The position numbers and the translations under genes were made by a program. A stretch of 64,000 bases of DNA, taken from positions 1 through 64,000 of the forward strand of contig NZ_FBYC01000002.1 in the NCBI RefSeq assembly GCF_001517585.1, read 5' to 3'. Source of the DNA: Roseibaca calidilacus (GTDB lineage Bacteria > Pseudomonadota > Alphaproteobacteria > Rhodobacterales > Rhodobacteraceae). Below are positions 41,251 through 49,820 of this stretch, in pieces; the first letter of the stretch is position 1; each line of letters begins with the position of its first letter. The notes beneath the pieces are model-generated. The model had not been told where the DNA came from and ran no database searches. It saw only the letters and a program-made list of their open reading frames with translations.

Positions 41251-41448
41251 TCAGCCGGTCGGATTGTCGCCCGATGCCTGCCGCGCGGCATGCGCGCAGA
41301 GCATCTGCCGGTAGAAGCGCTTGCGCGCCGTCCGGAAGCTGCGCACCGCGCGCGTGTCGGGGTGCAGCGCCCGGACCGCCGCGCGCAGAACTGTCTGGGG
41401 CGATGCCGTCGGCGACAGACCGAGGCGCTGATAGGCTGGATCGGTCAT
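41251..41448 (-). CDS. 65-residue J-domain-like protein
   Basis: The product begins MTDPAYQRLGLSPTASPQTVLRAAVRALHPDTRA. It matches the first helices and HPD tripeptide of a DnaJ J-domain, then a basic helix. J-domains stimulate Hsp70 ATPase. The ATG is one base after the preceding stop. It may be a host-chaperone-recruiting plasmid factor, but it is shorter than a full J-domain (about 70 residues). Confidence 0.6.
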   Translation of the reverse strand: MTDPAYQRLGLSPTASPQTVLRAAVRALHPDTRAVRSFRTARKRFYRQMLCAHAARQASGDNPTG

Positions 41449-41449
41449 G

Positions 41450-41827
41450 TCAGCTCACCTCGACCACGGGCGAGGCGAGATGCGGATCGACCAGCGCCTC
41501 GATCCGCTCGGACCGGCCCATCCAGGGTTCGGGCCGGATGGCCTTCACCCAGTCGGCGAAGCTCGGGATGCAGCCGAGGTCTTCCTTCACGTGCTGTTCG
41601 CCGACCCAGCGGGTCGGGATGATGCGCCCGGTCGAGAGCGTGAGGGTCTGGCCGAAGATCGTCTCGGCCATGAAGATGCCCTCGGCATGATGACGGAGCG
41701 CCCGGTGCCGAAAATCGACGGTGATCTCCTTCCTCTGGTCGAACCAGGCATGCACCGCGATGAAATCATCGACCATGCCGCCCCATTTCTTCACTGAGGA
41801 CAGGGCGTGGTGGTAGGGATGTGCCAT
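41450..41827 (-). CDS. Conserved plasmid protein of unknown function (125 residues)
   Basis: The product (MAHPYHHALSSVKKWGGMVDDFIAVHAWFDQRKEITVDFRHRALRHHAEGIF) has a pattern seen in small proteins of alphaproteobacterial plasmids. His- and Trp-rich residues suggest a compact fold, but no catalytic motif is evident. It lies 10 bases after the next upstream gene in one operon. Confidence 0.78.
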   Translation of the reverse strand: MAHPYHHALSSVKKWGGMVDDFIAVHAWFDQRKEITVDFRHRALRHHAEGIFMAETIFGQTLTLSTGRIIPTRWVGEQHVKEDLGCIPSFADWVKAIRPEPWMGRSERIEALVDPHLASPVVEVS

Positions 41828-41837
41828 CGTCGCCCCC

Positions 41838-42329
41838 TCAGAAATCGTGCGTGTAGAGTTCGGACGAGGTGAAGCGCTCGTTGAACTCGAGATGGATGCA
41901 GCGGGCCGCGGCGTCGAAGCAGAACTCACCCCAGGCGCCATCGTTGTTCTCCCAGCCGCCATGGGTGTCGGAGAGGAAATCGTAGGCCAGCTGCTCGACG
42001 ACATCTTCCAGCGAGAGCTGCCGCATCTCCACCTCGGGGTCGTCCCAGGTGAGCGCGGCATAGGGGATTTCGGTCGCGGGAAAATCGACAGCCGTCTCAC
42101 CCGCCCAGGCGCCGATGCTTTCGATCTGGCCGCTGTCACCGGCACCGTCGAAGGTCACGGTGACATGGGTGATTCCGGCGGCCATAAGGCCGTCGAACAG
42201 GCGGTCTTTGTTGCCGGGGCGCAAGGCGAGGGTCCGGGCCTCGCGTTCGGCATGCGCGGCAAGGATCGCCCCGAAATCGACGGTGGAAGGCCGCAGCGGG
42301 GCGGCCAGAGTGGGTTCAGTCTGGGTCAT
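41838..42329 (-). CDS. DUF6878-like plasmid protein (163 residues)
   Basis: The product has a helical N-terminus (ILAAHAEREARTLALRPGNKDRLFDGLMAAGITHVTVTFDGAGDSGQIESI) and a conserved end (WENNDGAWGEFCFDAAARCIHLEFNERF) typical of a plasmid family that I would place near DUF6878. The ATG at 42329 is preceded by GGAGATATCC. The ATG at 42341 lies in that ribosome site. First gene of the operon that runs down to 40118 or 41251. Confidence 0.78.
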   Translation of the reverse strand: MTQTEPTLAAPLRPSTVDFGAILAAHAEREARTLALRPGNKDRLFDGLMAAGITHVTVTFDGAGDSGQIESIGAWAGETAVDFPATEIPYAALTWDDPEVEMRQLSLEDVVEQLAYDFLSDTHGGWENNDGAWGEFCFDAAARCIHLEFNERFTSSELYTHDF

Positions 42330-42429
42330 GGATATCTCCATTCGGTGAGGACAGGTCAGACCCCCGGGTGGCGCACTCCTCTGCGCCCCGAAGGCTCAAA
42401 CCCTTCCCAGCCATCCTCTGTCTCTCGGG
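42330..42429 (-). promoter_or_regulatory. Structured leader type 1 (copy D)
   Basis: On the minus strand it starts GAGAGACAGAGGATGGCTGG, contains a GGCGCA/TGCGCC hairpin inside a CCCGGGG-type stem, and ends in GGAGATATCC before the ATG. The 5' block matches copy C best. Confidence 0.55.
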
Positions 42430-42431
42430 CG

Positions 42432-42950
42432 TCACGCCGCGATCTGCAGCGCCCGGGCGGCAAAGCCGCGCCAGAGCGGATCGACAAGGCGGGCATCCAG
42501 CAGATCGGCACGGTGACGCAGCCGCTGCGCCAGTTCAGGCTCGTGCCAATCAGTGGCGCGGCCAGCCTGGGCGCGAAGTTGAACGGCCTCGGTCACGACG
42601 GCCCGCGCCTCAAGAGCATTGGCGACAGGGTGGCACCAAGCCACTGCGCCATGACTGGCAGCCCCGGCAAGAACCAGTCGCTGGTCGCAATCAAGGATCG
42701 CCAGAAGCTGCGGCGCTGCATCGAGGCCGTTATCCTTTGCATGCTCAAAGGCCCCCTGCATGGCGTCGGCCAGCGTCGCAAAACGCTCAACAACCACGGG
42801 GGCAGCGGTGCCCGACATCAGGGCTGCCGGCGTCCGGTGCATCCGCGTCAGCGCGAAAGGCAGGCTGGGATCAGAAGCGACAGTTGCGCCATTTGGAACG
42901 GGCCCCATCGGGCGCGAGTTCGGCTGGATAGGCAGGGGAAGCTCAAACAT
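42432..42950 (-). CDS. Conserved plasmid protein of unknown function (172 residues)
   Basis: The ATG at 42950 is preceded by GGAGATATTTCC at the end of a type 1 leader. A longer frame from 43055 would run through that leader. The product is helical (FATLADAMQGAFEHAKDNGLDAAPQLLAILDCDQRLVLAGAASHGAVAWCHPVANALEARAVVTEAVQLRA), with no recognised motif. Confidence 0.72.
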   Translation of the reverse strand: MFELPLPIQPNSRPMGPVPNGATVASDPSLPFALTRMHRTPAALMSGTAAPVVVERFATLADAMQGAFEHAKDNGLDAAPQLLAILDCDQRLVLAGAASHGAVAWCHPVANALEARAVVTEAVQLRAQAGRATDWHEPELAQRLRHRADLLDARLVDPLWRGFAARALQIAA

Positions 42951-43027
42951 GGAAATATCTCCGACGGCGCGGGAAGCCGCTCTCCCCGCCTCATCCGTCA
43001 AAGACCAAACCGCCGCCCTCTTCCTCG
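42951..43027 (-). promoter_or_regulatory. Structured leader type 1 (copy E)
   Basis: On the minus strand GGAAGAGGGCGGCGGTTTGG is followed by a GACGG/CCGTC outer stem around a GGGGAGAGCGGCTTCCC hairpin, then GGAGATA. It is very close to copies A and B in order and spacing. Confidence 0.6.
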
Positions 43028-43059
43028 AAGGGGCGACGGTGATGGATCTAGCCACAGCG

Positions 43060-43393
43060 TCAGAGTTTGCCGAGACCCCGCAGGCTCAGCTCCGTCCCGG
43101 CGCCGACGATGATGTGGTCATGCAGCGTCAGGCCGAGAAACTTGCAGCCCTTCTGGATCTCCTTGGTCATGCTCAGATCGGCCTCGGACGGCGTGGGATC
43201 GCCCGACGGGTGGTTGTGGATCAGGATCAGGGCGCTGGCGTTCAGCATCAGCGCCCGCTTGATCACCTCGCTCGGATAGACCGGCACATGATCGACCGTG
43301 CCGGTCGACAAAAGCTCATCGGCGATGATGCGGTTCTTGCGGTCGAGATAGAGGACATGGAATCGCTCGATGGGACCTCGGACGGTCAGAGCG
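43060..43393 (-). pseudogene. radC: 3' part of a radC-like JAB-domain gene, cut by a RIT element
   Basis: Reading from the element junction downward gives [34 protein letters not shown], then the JAMM motif [14 protein letters not shown] and the end LRGLGKL. This is the C-terminal JAB domain of RadC-family proteins (COG2003). The missing start is at 46761-46871 on the other side of the inserted element. The metal-binding residues are intact, but no start is provided at this side except internal codons. Confidence 0.85.
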
Positions 43394-43501
43394 TTATGCC
43401 GAAGTCTGCATAACGCTTTTTATGCCGAGGCCGAGATTATGCCGATGTTGGTTTCTAGATCGTTGTTTCTGGCGGAGATCGCTGGGAAGGGGTTGGCATA
43501 A

Positions 43502-44491
43502 TCAGAGAGCCTCGAGGAAGGCGAGGAGATTGTCAGTTGGCCGGAAGCGGCCGGGCTTCATGGTGATCGGGGCTGTCCTTTCGAGGGCTCTTTCCTTGAT
43601 CTGCAGATCCGCGTGCAGGTAGATCTGGGTCGTTTCGATCTGTTCGTGGCCGAGCCAGAGTGCGATCACCGAGGTGTCGATCCCGGCGCGCAAGAGGCGC
43701 ATGGCGGCAGAATGGCGCAGCACATGCATGGAGACGCGCTTCTTTGCCATTGTTGGACATTTGCTCTGCGTTTCCGCAACGTATTTGGCCAGCCTGCGCT
43801 CAAGCGCATCGCGGCTGAGGGCGCGTCCGGTCTGTGTCGGGAACAGCGGGTCCCCAGGCTGTCCCGCCCGCTCGGCAAGCCAAGCCCTTAAGATCCCGAT
43901 GGTGCCGGATGTGAGCGGCGTGATGCGCTGCTTTCGCCCTTTGCCGGTGCAACTGACATGCGCACCTGCTCCGAGTTGGACATCGGCACGGGTCAGCCCG
44001 ATCAGCTCAGACGCCCGCAGTCCTGTCTGGGCTGCGAGACTAAACAGCGCCGTGTCGCGCCGCCCGGTCCAAGTCGCCCGATCCGGAGCGGCCAGCAGTG
44101 CATCGATCTCGGCCTCGGCTAACCAGGTCACCAGCCGTCGCTCAAAGCGCTTCGGCGGTATTGCGAGAACGCGTTCGATGGTGGCGGCATGTTCGGGATG
44201 GCGCAGGGCTGCATAGCGGAACAGGGAGCGGATCGCGGCCAGCCGGGCGTTGCGGGTGCGCACGCCATTCTGTCGTCCGTGCTCTAGATGGTCCAGGAAA
44301 GCACCGATAAGCGGCGCATCGAGGTCGTCAATGTCGAGTCTGACCGGTGACTTGCCTTGTCGATCCGCAGCAAAGACCAGAAGCAACCGCAGGGTGTCAC
44401 GATAGGCTTGAATCGTGTTGGCACTGGCCTGACGCTGGCGGACGAGGCGGTCAGTGAAGAACGCCTGCAGGGTCGTTGCGAGCTCAGTCAT
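43502..44491 (-). CDS. Tyrosine recombinase, third gene of the RIT element
   Basis: The 329-residue product has a SAM-like N-terminal core-binding domain and the catalytic set: Arg in TGLRASELIGL, HVLRHSAAMRLL, WLGHEQIETTQIYLHAD with the Tyr. It overlaps the second recombinase by four bases. RIT elements encode three different tyrosine recombinases, always in fixed order. Confidence 0.92.
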   Translation of the reverse strand: MTELATTLQAFFTDRLVRQRQASANTIQAYRDTLRLLLVFAADRQGKSPVRLDIDDLDAPLIGAFLDHLEHGRQNGVRTRNARLAAIRSLFRYAALRHPEHAATIERVLAIPPKRFERRLVTWLAEAEIDALLAAPDRATWTGRRDTALFSLAAQTGLRASELIGLTRADVQLGAGAHVSCTGKGRKQRITPLTSGTIGILRAWLAERAGQPGDPLFPTQTGRALSRDALERRLAKYVAETQSKCPTMAKKRVSMHVLRHSAAMRLLRAGIDTSVIALWLGHEQIETTQIYLHADLQIKERALERTAPITMKPGRFRPTDNLLAFLEAL

Positions 44492-45408
44492 GCTTCACCT
44501 GTAAGGTGACGCTCAAGCCTATCGCCGGCCAAGCCCAGCAACTCTGGTGCTGCCGACAAGTACCAGTACGTGTGCTTGGGGTCGGCATGACCAAGGTAGG
44601 TGGCCAGAGTGGCCAAGCGGGAGCCGGGTGCACCCGTTCGATATCCGTCGGCGATGGTGCTGACGGCGAAGCTGTGCCGTAGATCGTGAATCCGGGGTCG
44701 GCAGGTCGGCGAACGCGGAACGATGCCGCAATAATGCAGCAGCTTCTGGAAAGTAGGCTGCACGATGTTGTAGCGCAGCCGCTTTCCAGTTGCACTGATC
44801 AAGAGAACCGGCGCGCTGGAAGGACGCGGACGATCGGATCGAAGAAGGTAGTTCTGCAAGACAGCGACTGTCGTCGGATGCAGGGGCAATGCCCGTGCCT
44901 TGTCAAACTTTCCCTTTCGGATCGTCACTATGCCGTCGCCGATATTGAGGTCGTCACTATCGAGGCCGATCGCCTCGCCAATCCGCATGCCGGTCACCGC
45001 CAGCAGGCCGATCAGCACCCGGTAGGTGGCCTGTACGTGTGATCCGGGCAAGATTTCCGTGGCGCGCATCAAGTCGGCCACCTCCTGTGGGGTGAAGAGG
45101 TAGGGCGTTGTGCGCCGTCTTCGTGCTGGAATGAGATCGTCTGGCGGCACTTCGCTGACCCCGTCGAGCGTATGCAGGTGCCGGGCGAAGATACGCACGT
45201 CAGCCAGTCGCCTATTGGTCCAAACAGGATCTGCGCCTGAAGGAAGCGTTGCCCAGGCGAGCGCTGTCACGGTCCGAACATGGGTCTCGCCACGTTCCTC
45301 TGCGAACGCAACAAACTGGCGAAGACGTCGCTCGACCTGATCCATTTTGTAGCCCAAGGCACGCCGCATCGTCAGATAATCGGCAAGGGCACTTCGGAGG
45401 TGGCTCAT
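44488..45408 (-). CDS. Tyrosine recombinase, second gene of the RIT element
   Basis: The 306-residue product shows TGMRIGEAIGL, IHDLRHSFAV and YLGHADPKHTYWYLSA (catalytic Arg, His-x-x-Arg and Tyr). I chose the ATG at 45408, which overlaps the stop of the first recombinase, over the in-frame start at 45426. Same operon as its two neighbours. Confidence 0.92.
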   Translation of the reverse strand: MSHLRSALADYLTMRRALGYKMDQVERRLRQFVAFAEERGETHVRTVTALAWATLPSGADPVWTNRRLADVRIFARHLHTLDGVSEVPPDDLIPARRRRTTPYLFTPQEVADLMRATEILPGSHVQATYRVLIGLLAVTGMRIGEAIGLDSDDLNIGDGIVTIRKGKFDKARALPLHPTTVAVLQNYLLRSDRPRPSSAPVLLISATGKRLRYNIVQPTFQKLLHYCGIVPRSPTCRPRIHDLRHSFAVSTIADGYRTGAPGSRLATLATYLGHADPKHTYWYLSAAPELLGLAGDRLERHLTGEA

Positions 45409-46616
45409 TGCGCGTCCTCCGGCCAAGAACGCGCGATCAGGCGCAGATTGGTGCGGTCGACCTTGGCGTAGATCGCGGTAGTTTGGGCTCGGCGGTGACG
45501 CAAAAGCTGTCCGATCTCAGACAAAGAGGCGCCGGCGCGCAATAGCTCTGTCGCTGCAGTGTGGCGAAGCAGGTGCGCATGAACGCGCCCAAGGCCAGCA
45601 CGCTGGGCGGTTTCCGCCACGATGGTGCTGACCCGGCTCGGGCTGAGTGCGCGATGAGGTGCGATATGCCGGACGAAGACCATACGACCCTCAGCCTTCG
45701 TGGGTCGTGCGTGGCGCAGGTATTGGGCAACGGACTGACCGACATCTGCCGGAAGGGGTAGCCGCTCATGACGGTTCCCCTTGCCATGTACGCAGACCGT
45801 GCCAGCGCGCCAGTCGATATCATCAAGCCCAAGCTTGGCGACCTCGCTGCGCCGCAGGCCTAATCGAACAAGCAGGGTTAAAATCGCCAAGTCGCGCACG
45901 CCGTCGGTCGAGCTGATGTCGCAGGCAGCGAGAAGCCGTCGTACCTGATCGCGTTCGAGTCCCTTCGGCAGTCCTGCAAGTCGGCGGTGTAAGACTGAAG
46001 GTACAGCCGGGGCCAGCGGGCGCTCCGTGACGCCGTCGAGGTGTAGGAACCTGAGGAAAGACCGCAGCGCCGTGAGGGTCAGCTTCGCCACGCCTGTGTT
46101 CCGCGAAGGGCACCAAGCCACCACGAAGGATGTGACATCGGCGGAGGTCAGGCTCGCAAGATTGAGACCGCTATCTTGAATACGCGCGTCAAGGAATGGC
46201 CGCAGACAATCGACATAACGATCCACTGTCGTCCCACTAAGACCACGCTCTGATCTCAGGAATCGCCGGTACTGGTCCAAGATTGGACCAGCGGGGCCGA
46301 GTTCCTTGAGTGCTTCGGGGTTGGGCACCAAGCCCAGCCCGCGCAAATGGTGGAGAATGTGACCCAGTGCCTTGGGCGTCTTTAGCTTGCGCACCCCTGC
46401 GGCGCGACGATCGCCCATGAACCGATTAACCTGAACCTCCGATAAATTGCTCAGCTCCATCTGCTGGCCCGCTAGCCAAGAGAGCAAATCATTCAACAGC
46501 CTGCGCTGCTTCCAGATCGTGTCAGCGGCGTAGCCTAGCTTATGCAAATTCTCCTCGAGGCCCACGGAAAGGGCCGTGACAGGGTTCTTGACCCGTTTCT
46601 TCTTGAGTTTGTTCAT
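45405..46616 (-). CDS. Tyrosine recombinase, first gene of the RIT element
   Basis: The 403-residue product has an extended N-terminal domain and a catalytic domain with RLGLRRSEVAKL, VHAHLLRHTAATELL and LLRHRRAQTTAIYAKVD (Tyr). AGGAG precedes the ATG. Its length and leading position fit the first member of a RIT trio. The promoter must lie in the about 140 bases up to the right end. Confidence 0.92.
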   Translation of the reverse strand: MNKLKKKRVKNPVTALSVGLEENLHKLGYAADTIWKQRRLLNDLLSWLAGQQMELSNLSEVQVNRFMGDRRAAGVRKLKTPKALGHILHHLRGLGLVPNPEALKELGPAGPILDQYRRFLRSERGLSGTTVDRYVDCLRPFLDARIQDSGLNLASLTSADVTSFVVAWCPSRNTGVAKLTLTALRSFLRFLHLDGVTERPLAPAVPSVLHRRLAGLPKGLERDQVRRLLAACDISSTDGVRDLAILTLLVRLGLRRSEVAKLGLDDIDWRAGTVCVHGKGNRHERLPLPADVGQSVAQYLRHARPTKAEGRMVFVRHIAPHRALSPSRVSTIVAETAQRAGLGRVHAHLLRHTAATELLRAGASLSEIGQLLRHRRAQTTAIYAKVDRTNLRLIARSWPEDAQ

Positions 46617-46760
46617 CGTGAGGTCTCCTCGTTTCGATGCGAAAAAGGAGACGATACCAAGCTTCAGGCCCGAGGATTATGCCAACAGGAATGATGTCGA
46701 TTGCTTCTTATTCAGATGCTTACACGGCTATGTCGGCATAATCCTAGCATCGGCATAAAA

Positions 46761-46871
46761 AGCGCAATAGTCCATCAGCGCTTGCCAGCTCCCGATCACC
46801 GGGTTCTGGCTGAGGTAACGGCCGAGGATATCGCGGGCCTCGAGAATGACGGTTTCTTCTTGGGGGGTCAT
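46761..46871 (-). pseudogene. radC: 5' part of the radC-like gene, separated by the RIT element
   Basis: From the ATG at 46871 the frame reads MTPQEETVILEARDILGRYL, then QNPVIGSWQALMDYCA, and runs into the element end. This is the N-terminus of short RadC-like plasmid proteins. The rest lies at 43060-43393. Confidence 0.82.
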
Positions 46872-46943
46872 GGGCGTCTCGCTGAAATGCGCACACCGAA
46901 GCCCCCTGCCCTTTCGGGGCAAAGCCAGCGGCGTGCATGTTGA

Positions 46944-46985
46944 GAAAAAGGCTACAGCGACCGCCCCGGTGTCGGGCGATCGCTG
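46944..46985 (-). terminator. Intrinsic terminator after the DUF932 gene
   Basis: On the minus strand CAGCGATCGCCC pairs with GGGCGGTCGCTG (12 bp with one G-U) around a short loop, followed by TAGCC and five T. It lies just after the DUF932 stop and before the radC-like start. Confidence 0.75.
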
Positions 46986-46998
46986 CGTGGGGGCTCTG

Positions 46999-48198
46999 TC
47001 AGCCGACCCGGTCGAGGAGCTTCTTCGCGCGCCCTTCCATTTCGAGGCGCGCATCCTGCTGGGTCTTGTCGCGCGCAAGCCGCGTGATGCCCTGCACGAA
47101 GTCGAAGATACTCTCGGGCGGGCGGCCCTCTTCCATCAGCACCTTCTCGATGATCTTGCCGGACTCCGCCTTCGAGAAGCCCCGCTTGCGCAGGAAATCC
47201 GCGCGATCCTCATCGCTGCGCGCCACGATCTGCTGCCGCGCGGCCTTGATGCCGTTCACGAAGCCCTGCGGCGAGGAATTGGCGAAGCGCGTCAGCGCCG
47301 GGGCCGCCTCATGGGCAAAGCGGGAGGCGGCGTATTTCGAATGCCGGATGCGGATCTCCTGAAAATCCTCGACCCCCCACAGATTCCTGTTTTGACACAC
47401 CGCCCGCAGGTAGAAGCTCGCCATGCCGAGGGTTTTTGCGCCCACCTCCGAATTCCAGCAGTAGAAGCCCCGGAAGTAGAGATCGGGGGAGCCGTCCGGC
47501 AGCTTGCCCGCCTCGATCGGGTTGCGATCATCGACCAGGAACAGGAAGACGTCGCGGTCCGAGGCATAGAGCGTGGTCGTGTCGCGGCTGATCTCGACAT
47601 CGGGGTTGTAGACCCCGGTCGACCAGTCCAGCACGCCCGGCACCTTCCAGCGCGTGTCACCGGTGCCATTGCCCGCGATGCGCTGCACCGCCTCGACCAG
47701 CTCGTGGTCATGGATGCGGCCATAATCGGGGCCGGTCACGGCGCGCAACTCCGTGCGGCCATCTTCGGTCTCAAAGGTCTTGACCTGCTCAGCGCGGTGG
47801 TTGGTCAGGCCATATTGCAGGTTGATCCCCGCCAGCGGCGCGGGCAACTGCCGCAGATAGGAGGCCGGCGCGCCGACAATGCTGGCAAGCTGGCCGAACG
47901 CCCAATGCGTCGGCGCGACAGGCGCCTCGGCTTTCGGCAGCATCAGGTGCAACCGCTCGGGGTTGTCGCGCGCGGCCTCGACCTGGATATCCGCCGTCTG
48001 CACCACACGGCTGCGGCTGCGCTCCGACCGGCCTTTCACATTGGCCCAGAGATCATCGAGCGACAGATACCGCTCGTCATCCGGCCGGTTGAACCACTCG
48101 GACGACACCCGCCCGTTCCGTTCACCCCGGCTCACATCCACTTTCCAGCCACCAGCCCGCGCCGGCTGTACCGGATCCAGAACTTCTACAACGCCCAT
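46999..48198 (-). CDS. DUF932-family plasmid protein
   Basis: The 399-residue product has the DUF932 landmarks: LPAPLAGINLQYGL, RAVTGPDYGRIHDHELVEAV, LYASDRDVFLFLVDDRNPIE, RGFYCWNSEVGAKTLGMASFYLRAVCQNRNLWG. DUF932 proteins are common on plasmids and phages with unknown role. A type 1 leader with GGGAGATAGCCG precedes the ATG, and an intrinsic terminator follows. Confidence 0.88.
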   Translation of the reverse strand: MGVVEVLDPVQPARAGGWKVDVSRGERNGRVSSEWFNRPDDERYLSLDDLWANVKGRSERSRSRVVQTADIQVEAARDNPERLHLMLPKAEAPVAPTHWAFGQLASIVGAPASYLRQLPAPLAGINLQYGLTNHRAEQVKTFETEDGRTELRAVTGPDYGRIHDHELVEAVQRIAGNGTGDTRWKVPGVLDWSTGVYNPDVEISRDTTTLYASDRDVFLFLVDDRNPIEAGKLPDGSPDLYFRGFYCWNSEVGAKTLGMASFYLRAVCQNRNLWGVEDFQEIRIRHSKYAASRFAHEAAPALTRFANSSPQGFVNGIKAARQQIVARSDEDRADFLRKRGFSKAESGKIIEKVLMEEGRPPESIFDFVQGITRLARDKTQQDARLEMEGRAKKLLDRVG

Positions 48199-48283
48199 CG
48201 GCTATCTCCCGTGACAGGCGCCGGGAGCCACTCTCCCAGCCTTCAACCCGTCACCGGGAAACCGGCACTCCTCTTACTCTCGA
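48199..48283 (-). promoter_or_regulatory. Structured leader type 1 (copy A) before the DUF932 gene
   Basis: Minus strand: GAGAGTAAGAGGAGTGCCGG, then outer stem GTGACGGG/CCTGTCAC around a GGGAG-AGTGG-CTCCC hairpin, then GGGAGATA before the start. Closest to copy B (56394-56480) and copy E. Confidence 0.65.
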
Positions 48284-48332
48284 AAGATTCTTAGAAGGCA
48301 GAAATGCGGGCAATCGTAGTTTCGGGCAATCA

Positions 48333-49544
48333 TCAACCGTCGTCGTCTTTTCTGGAAACCCGCCCAAGCCTTGAGAGCATACGTGCCCACTCACCTACAT
48401 CGGTGGAGAGCTGAGCTTCGGGTTCGGAACGTAGCTTGCTAATTTTATTGGCTGATTGCGAAACCGAATTGCCAGACAGGGTTCCTGATGAACGTGGGCG
48501 CTTCTTGGCGCGTGCATGTGGTTGCGGCTTCCGAGCCTTTTGAGGTTTGCTACCTGAGGTTCGTTTCTTTTGCCTAACTGGTTTCACTTGGGAGACGCCA
48601 GATAACGCAATCAGAAAAAAAGCAAGGCGAGGAGTCCAATGCGAACCATCAGCAGTCACACGGCCTGTTTCATTCAAATAGTGGGAAACAAGTTTGGGCC
48701 CCACTATCCCCTTTTTGGCGAAATCTTCGAGGACAGAACGCAATGTTCCTGACATGTTGGCAGTTCGGCCGCTTCCTAACCCAAAGTGCCTCCTCTCGGA
48801 TGGCATAAGTTCTGAAACCTCATTGGGAATAACACTTGGGTCAAGATCCTTCTCCAGCGCCTCGAAGTCCATTATCCGGTCACCGTTGGTAACCTCGATG
48901 TCTTCAAGTGACAATGGATGCAGAAAAGAGAACGCCTCTCCACGGCGACTGACGAGGTCGCCTTCAGATAGAAGCGGCTGATCACAGTAAATGAAGAAAC
49001 GATGTTTCTGATGATTTTCACTTGAAAGGTCTTCAACCTGAACTTCCATCAGGAAGTCTGCAAAATGGACTTCAACTACCACTGCAAGCTTCCACGATTT
49101 TTTTCTGGCTTGCCGACCTACAGGTAGTATTCTCTGGTCGATTTTTTGCTCGGCACCAAGAATTTCTTTGATTTCAGCAACTGGTCGGCTGGAGGGGCGA
49201 GCACGCACAGAGCCAGAGGCGGGGCGCCCGTTGTCGGTGCAAGGGTGCTTCGCCCAGGGTTTTCCAAGTTCATCAAAGAAGACGCGGCTACCGTGTTCAT
49301 TGGAATAAAAATAGACGGGCTGACCGCAGACGGGGCAGGATGCATTGGGATTGACGAAGCAGCGAGAGTAGCTTGTTGCACCGTAGCCTTTCAGCGTCTG
49401 CGTCGCATGGCGCTTTTCATACTCGGAGTAGATCGGCCGAAGTGTCTTTATTTCGGGCGCGACGGAGGCACCTCCACCGTTTCGGTTACCGCCGCCAACG
49501 CACCACCCACATGTGCACCAAGGGTAATGATTGTGTCCGGTCAA
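48333..49544 (-). CDS. Zinc-ribbon plasmid protein of unknown function (403 residues)
   Basis: The N-terminus MTGHNHYPWCTCGWCVGG has three Cys, followed by CPVCGQPVYFYSNEHGSRVFFDELGKPWAKHPC, a metal-binding module conserved in a family of uncharacterised plasmid and phage proteins. The C-terminal third is basic and low-complexity (KKRTSGSKPQKARKPQPHARAKKR), suggesting nucleic acid binding. The start is a TTG with no clear ribosome site. A stop lies upstream in frame. GC content is lower than its neighbours. Confidence 0.75.
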   Translation of the reverse strand: MTGHNHYPWCTCGWCVGGGNRNGGGASVAPEIKTLRPIYSEYEKRHATQTLKGYGATSYSRCFVNPNASCPVCGQPVYFYSNEHGSRVFFDELGKPWAKHPCTDNGRPASGSVRARPSSRPVAEIKEILGAEQKIDQRILPVGRQARKKSWKLAVVVEVHFADFLMEVQVEDLSSENHQKHRFFIYCDQPLLSEGDLVSRRGEAFSFLHPLSLEDIEVTNGDRIMDFEALEKDLDPSVIPNEVSELMPSERRHFGLGSGRTANMSGTLRSVLEDFAKKGIVGPKLVSHYLNETGRVTADGSHWTPRLAFFLIALSGVSQVKPVRQKKRTSGSKPQKARKPQPHARAKKRPRSSGTLSGNSVSQSANKISKLRSEPEAQLSTDVGEWARMLSRLGRVSRKDDDG

Positions 49545-49649
49545 TTTGGCACCAAAATTCCAATACTAGTTGCAGAAATTTGCATCATTAATGCTCATTT
49601 CGGAAGTCCCCTTCCCCAGTTTCTATCAGCCTCGAAACACGTATCGAGG

Positions 49650-49696
49650 CTTCGCAGCCTTCCACCAAGCATAATGCTTGGTGGAAGGCTGCGAAG
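49650..49696. repeat. Perfect 23-bp palindrome with one-base centre
   Basis: The arms at 49650-49672 and 49674-49696 are exact complements. Directly before it, GCCTCGA and TCGAGGC form a second hairpin (about 49629-49650). The gap 49545-49820 holds no gene that I can support. There is no U-tract, so a terminator is less likely than a small palindromic repeat element, a protein site or an RNA hairpin at the ssb 3' end. Confidence 0.7.
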
Positions 49697-49820
49697 CGAA
49701 CGAATGCGCGTGCAACGTGGATCCGTCCCGGCGAGGGCACTTTGTGCTCTAAGCCGCCTCGCTGCAATCCCGCGAACCCGGCAGGTTGCCCCACCGGGCC
49801 CGAGGGGGAGACCCCGTTCC

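Larger units (their letters stand above)
43390..46764. mobile_element. RIT (recombinases-in-trio) element inserted in radC
   Basis: Three overlapping tyrosine recombinase genes on the minus strand are bracketed by inverted ends that share CGCTTTTTATGCCGA and, after a short variable stretch, GATTATGCCGA (left about 43414-43446, right about 46730-46763). The four bases AGCG flank both junctions (43390-43393 and 46761-46764). The left end has an extra 9-bp palindrome GCGTTATGC/GCATAACGC outside the shared end. Joining the flanks restores a continuous radC-like frame ([14 protein letters not shown]), which confirms insertion. Confidence 0.85.

Noticed and set aside
43060-46871. Two independent small radC-like genes
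   Set aside because: The 3' piece has no start of its own at the junction and the 5' piece ends in the element. Joined, they make one normal frame, so this is one interrupted gene.
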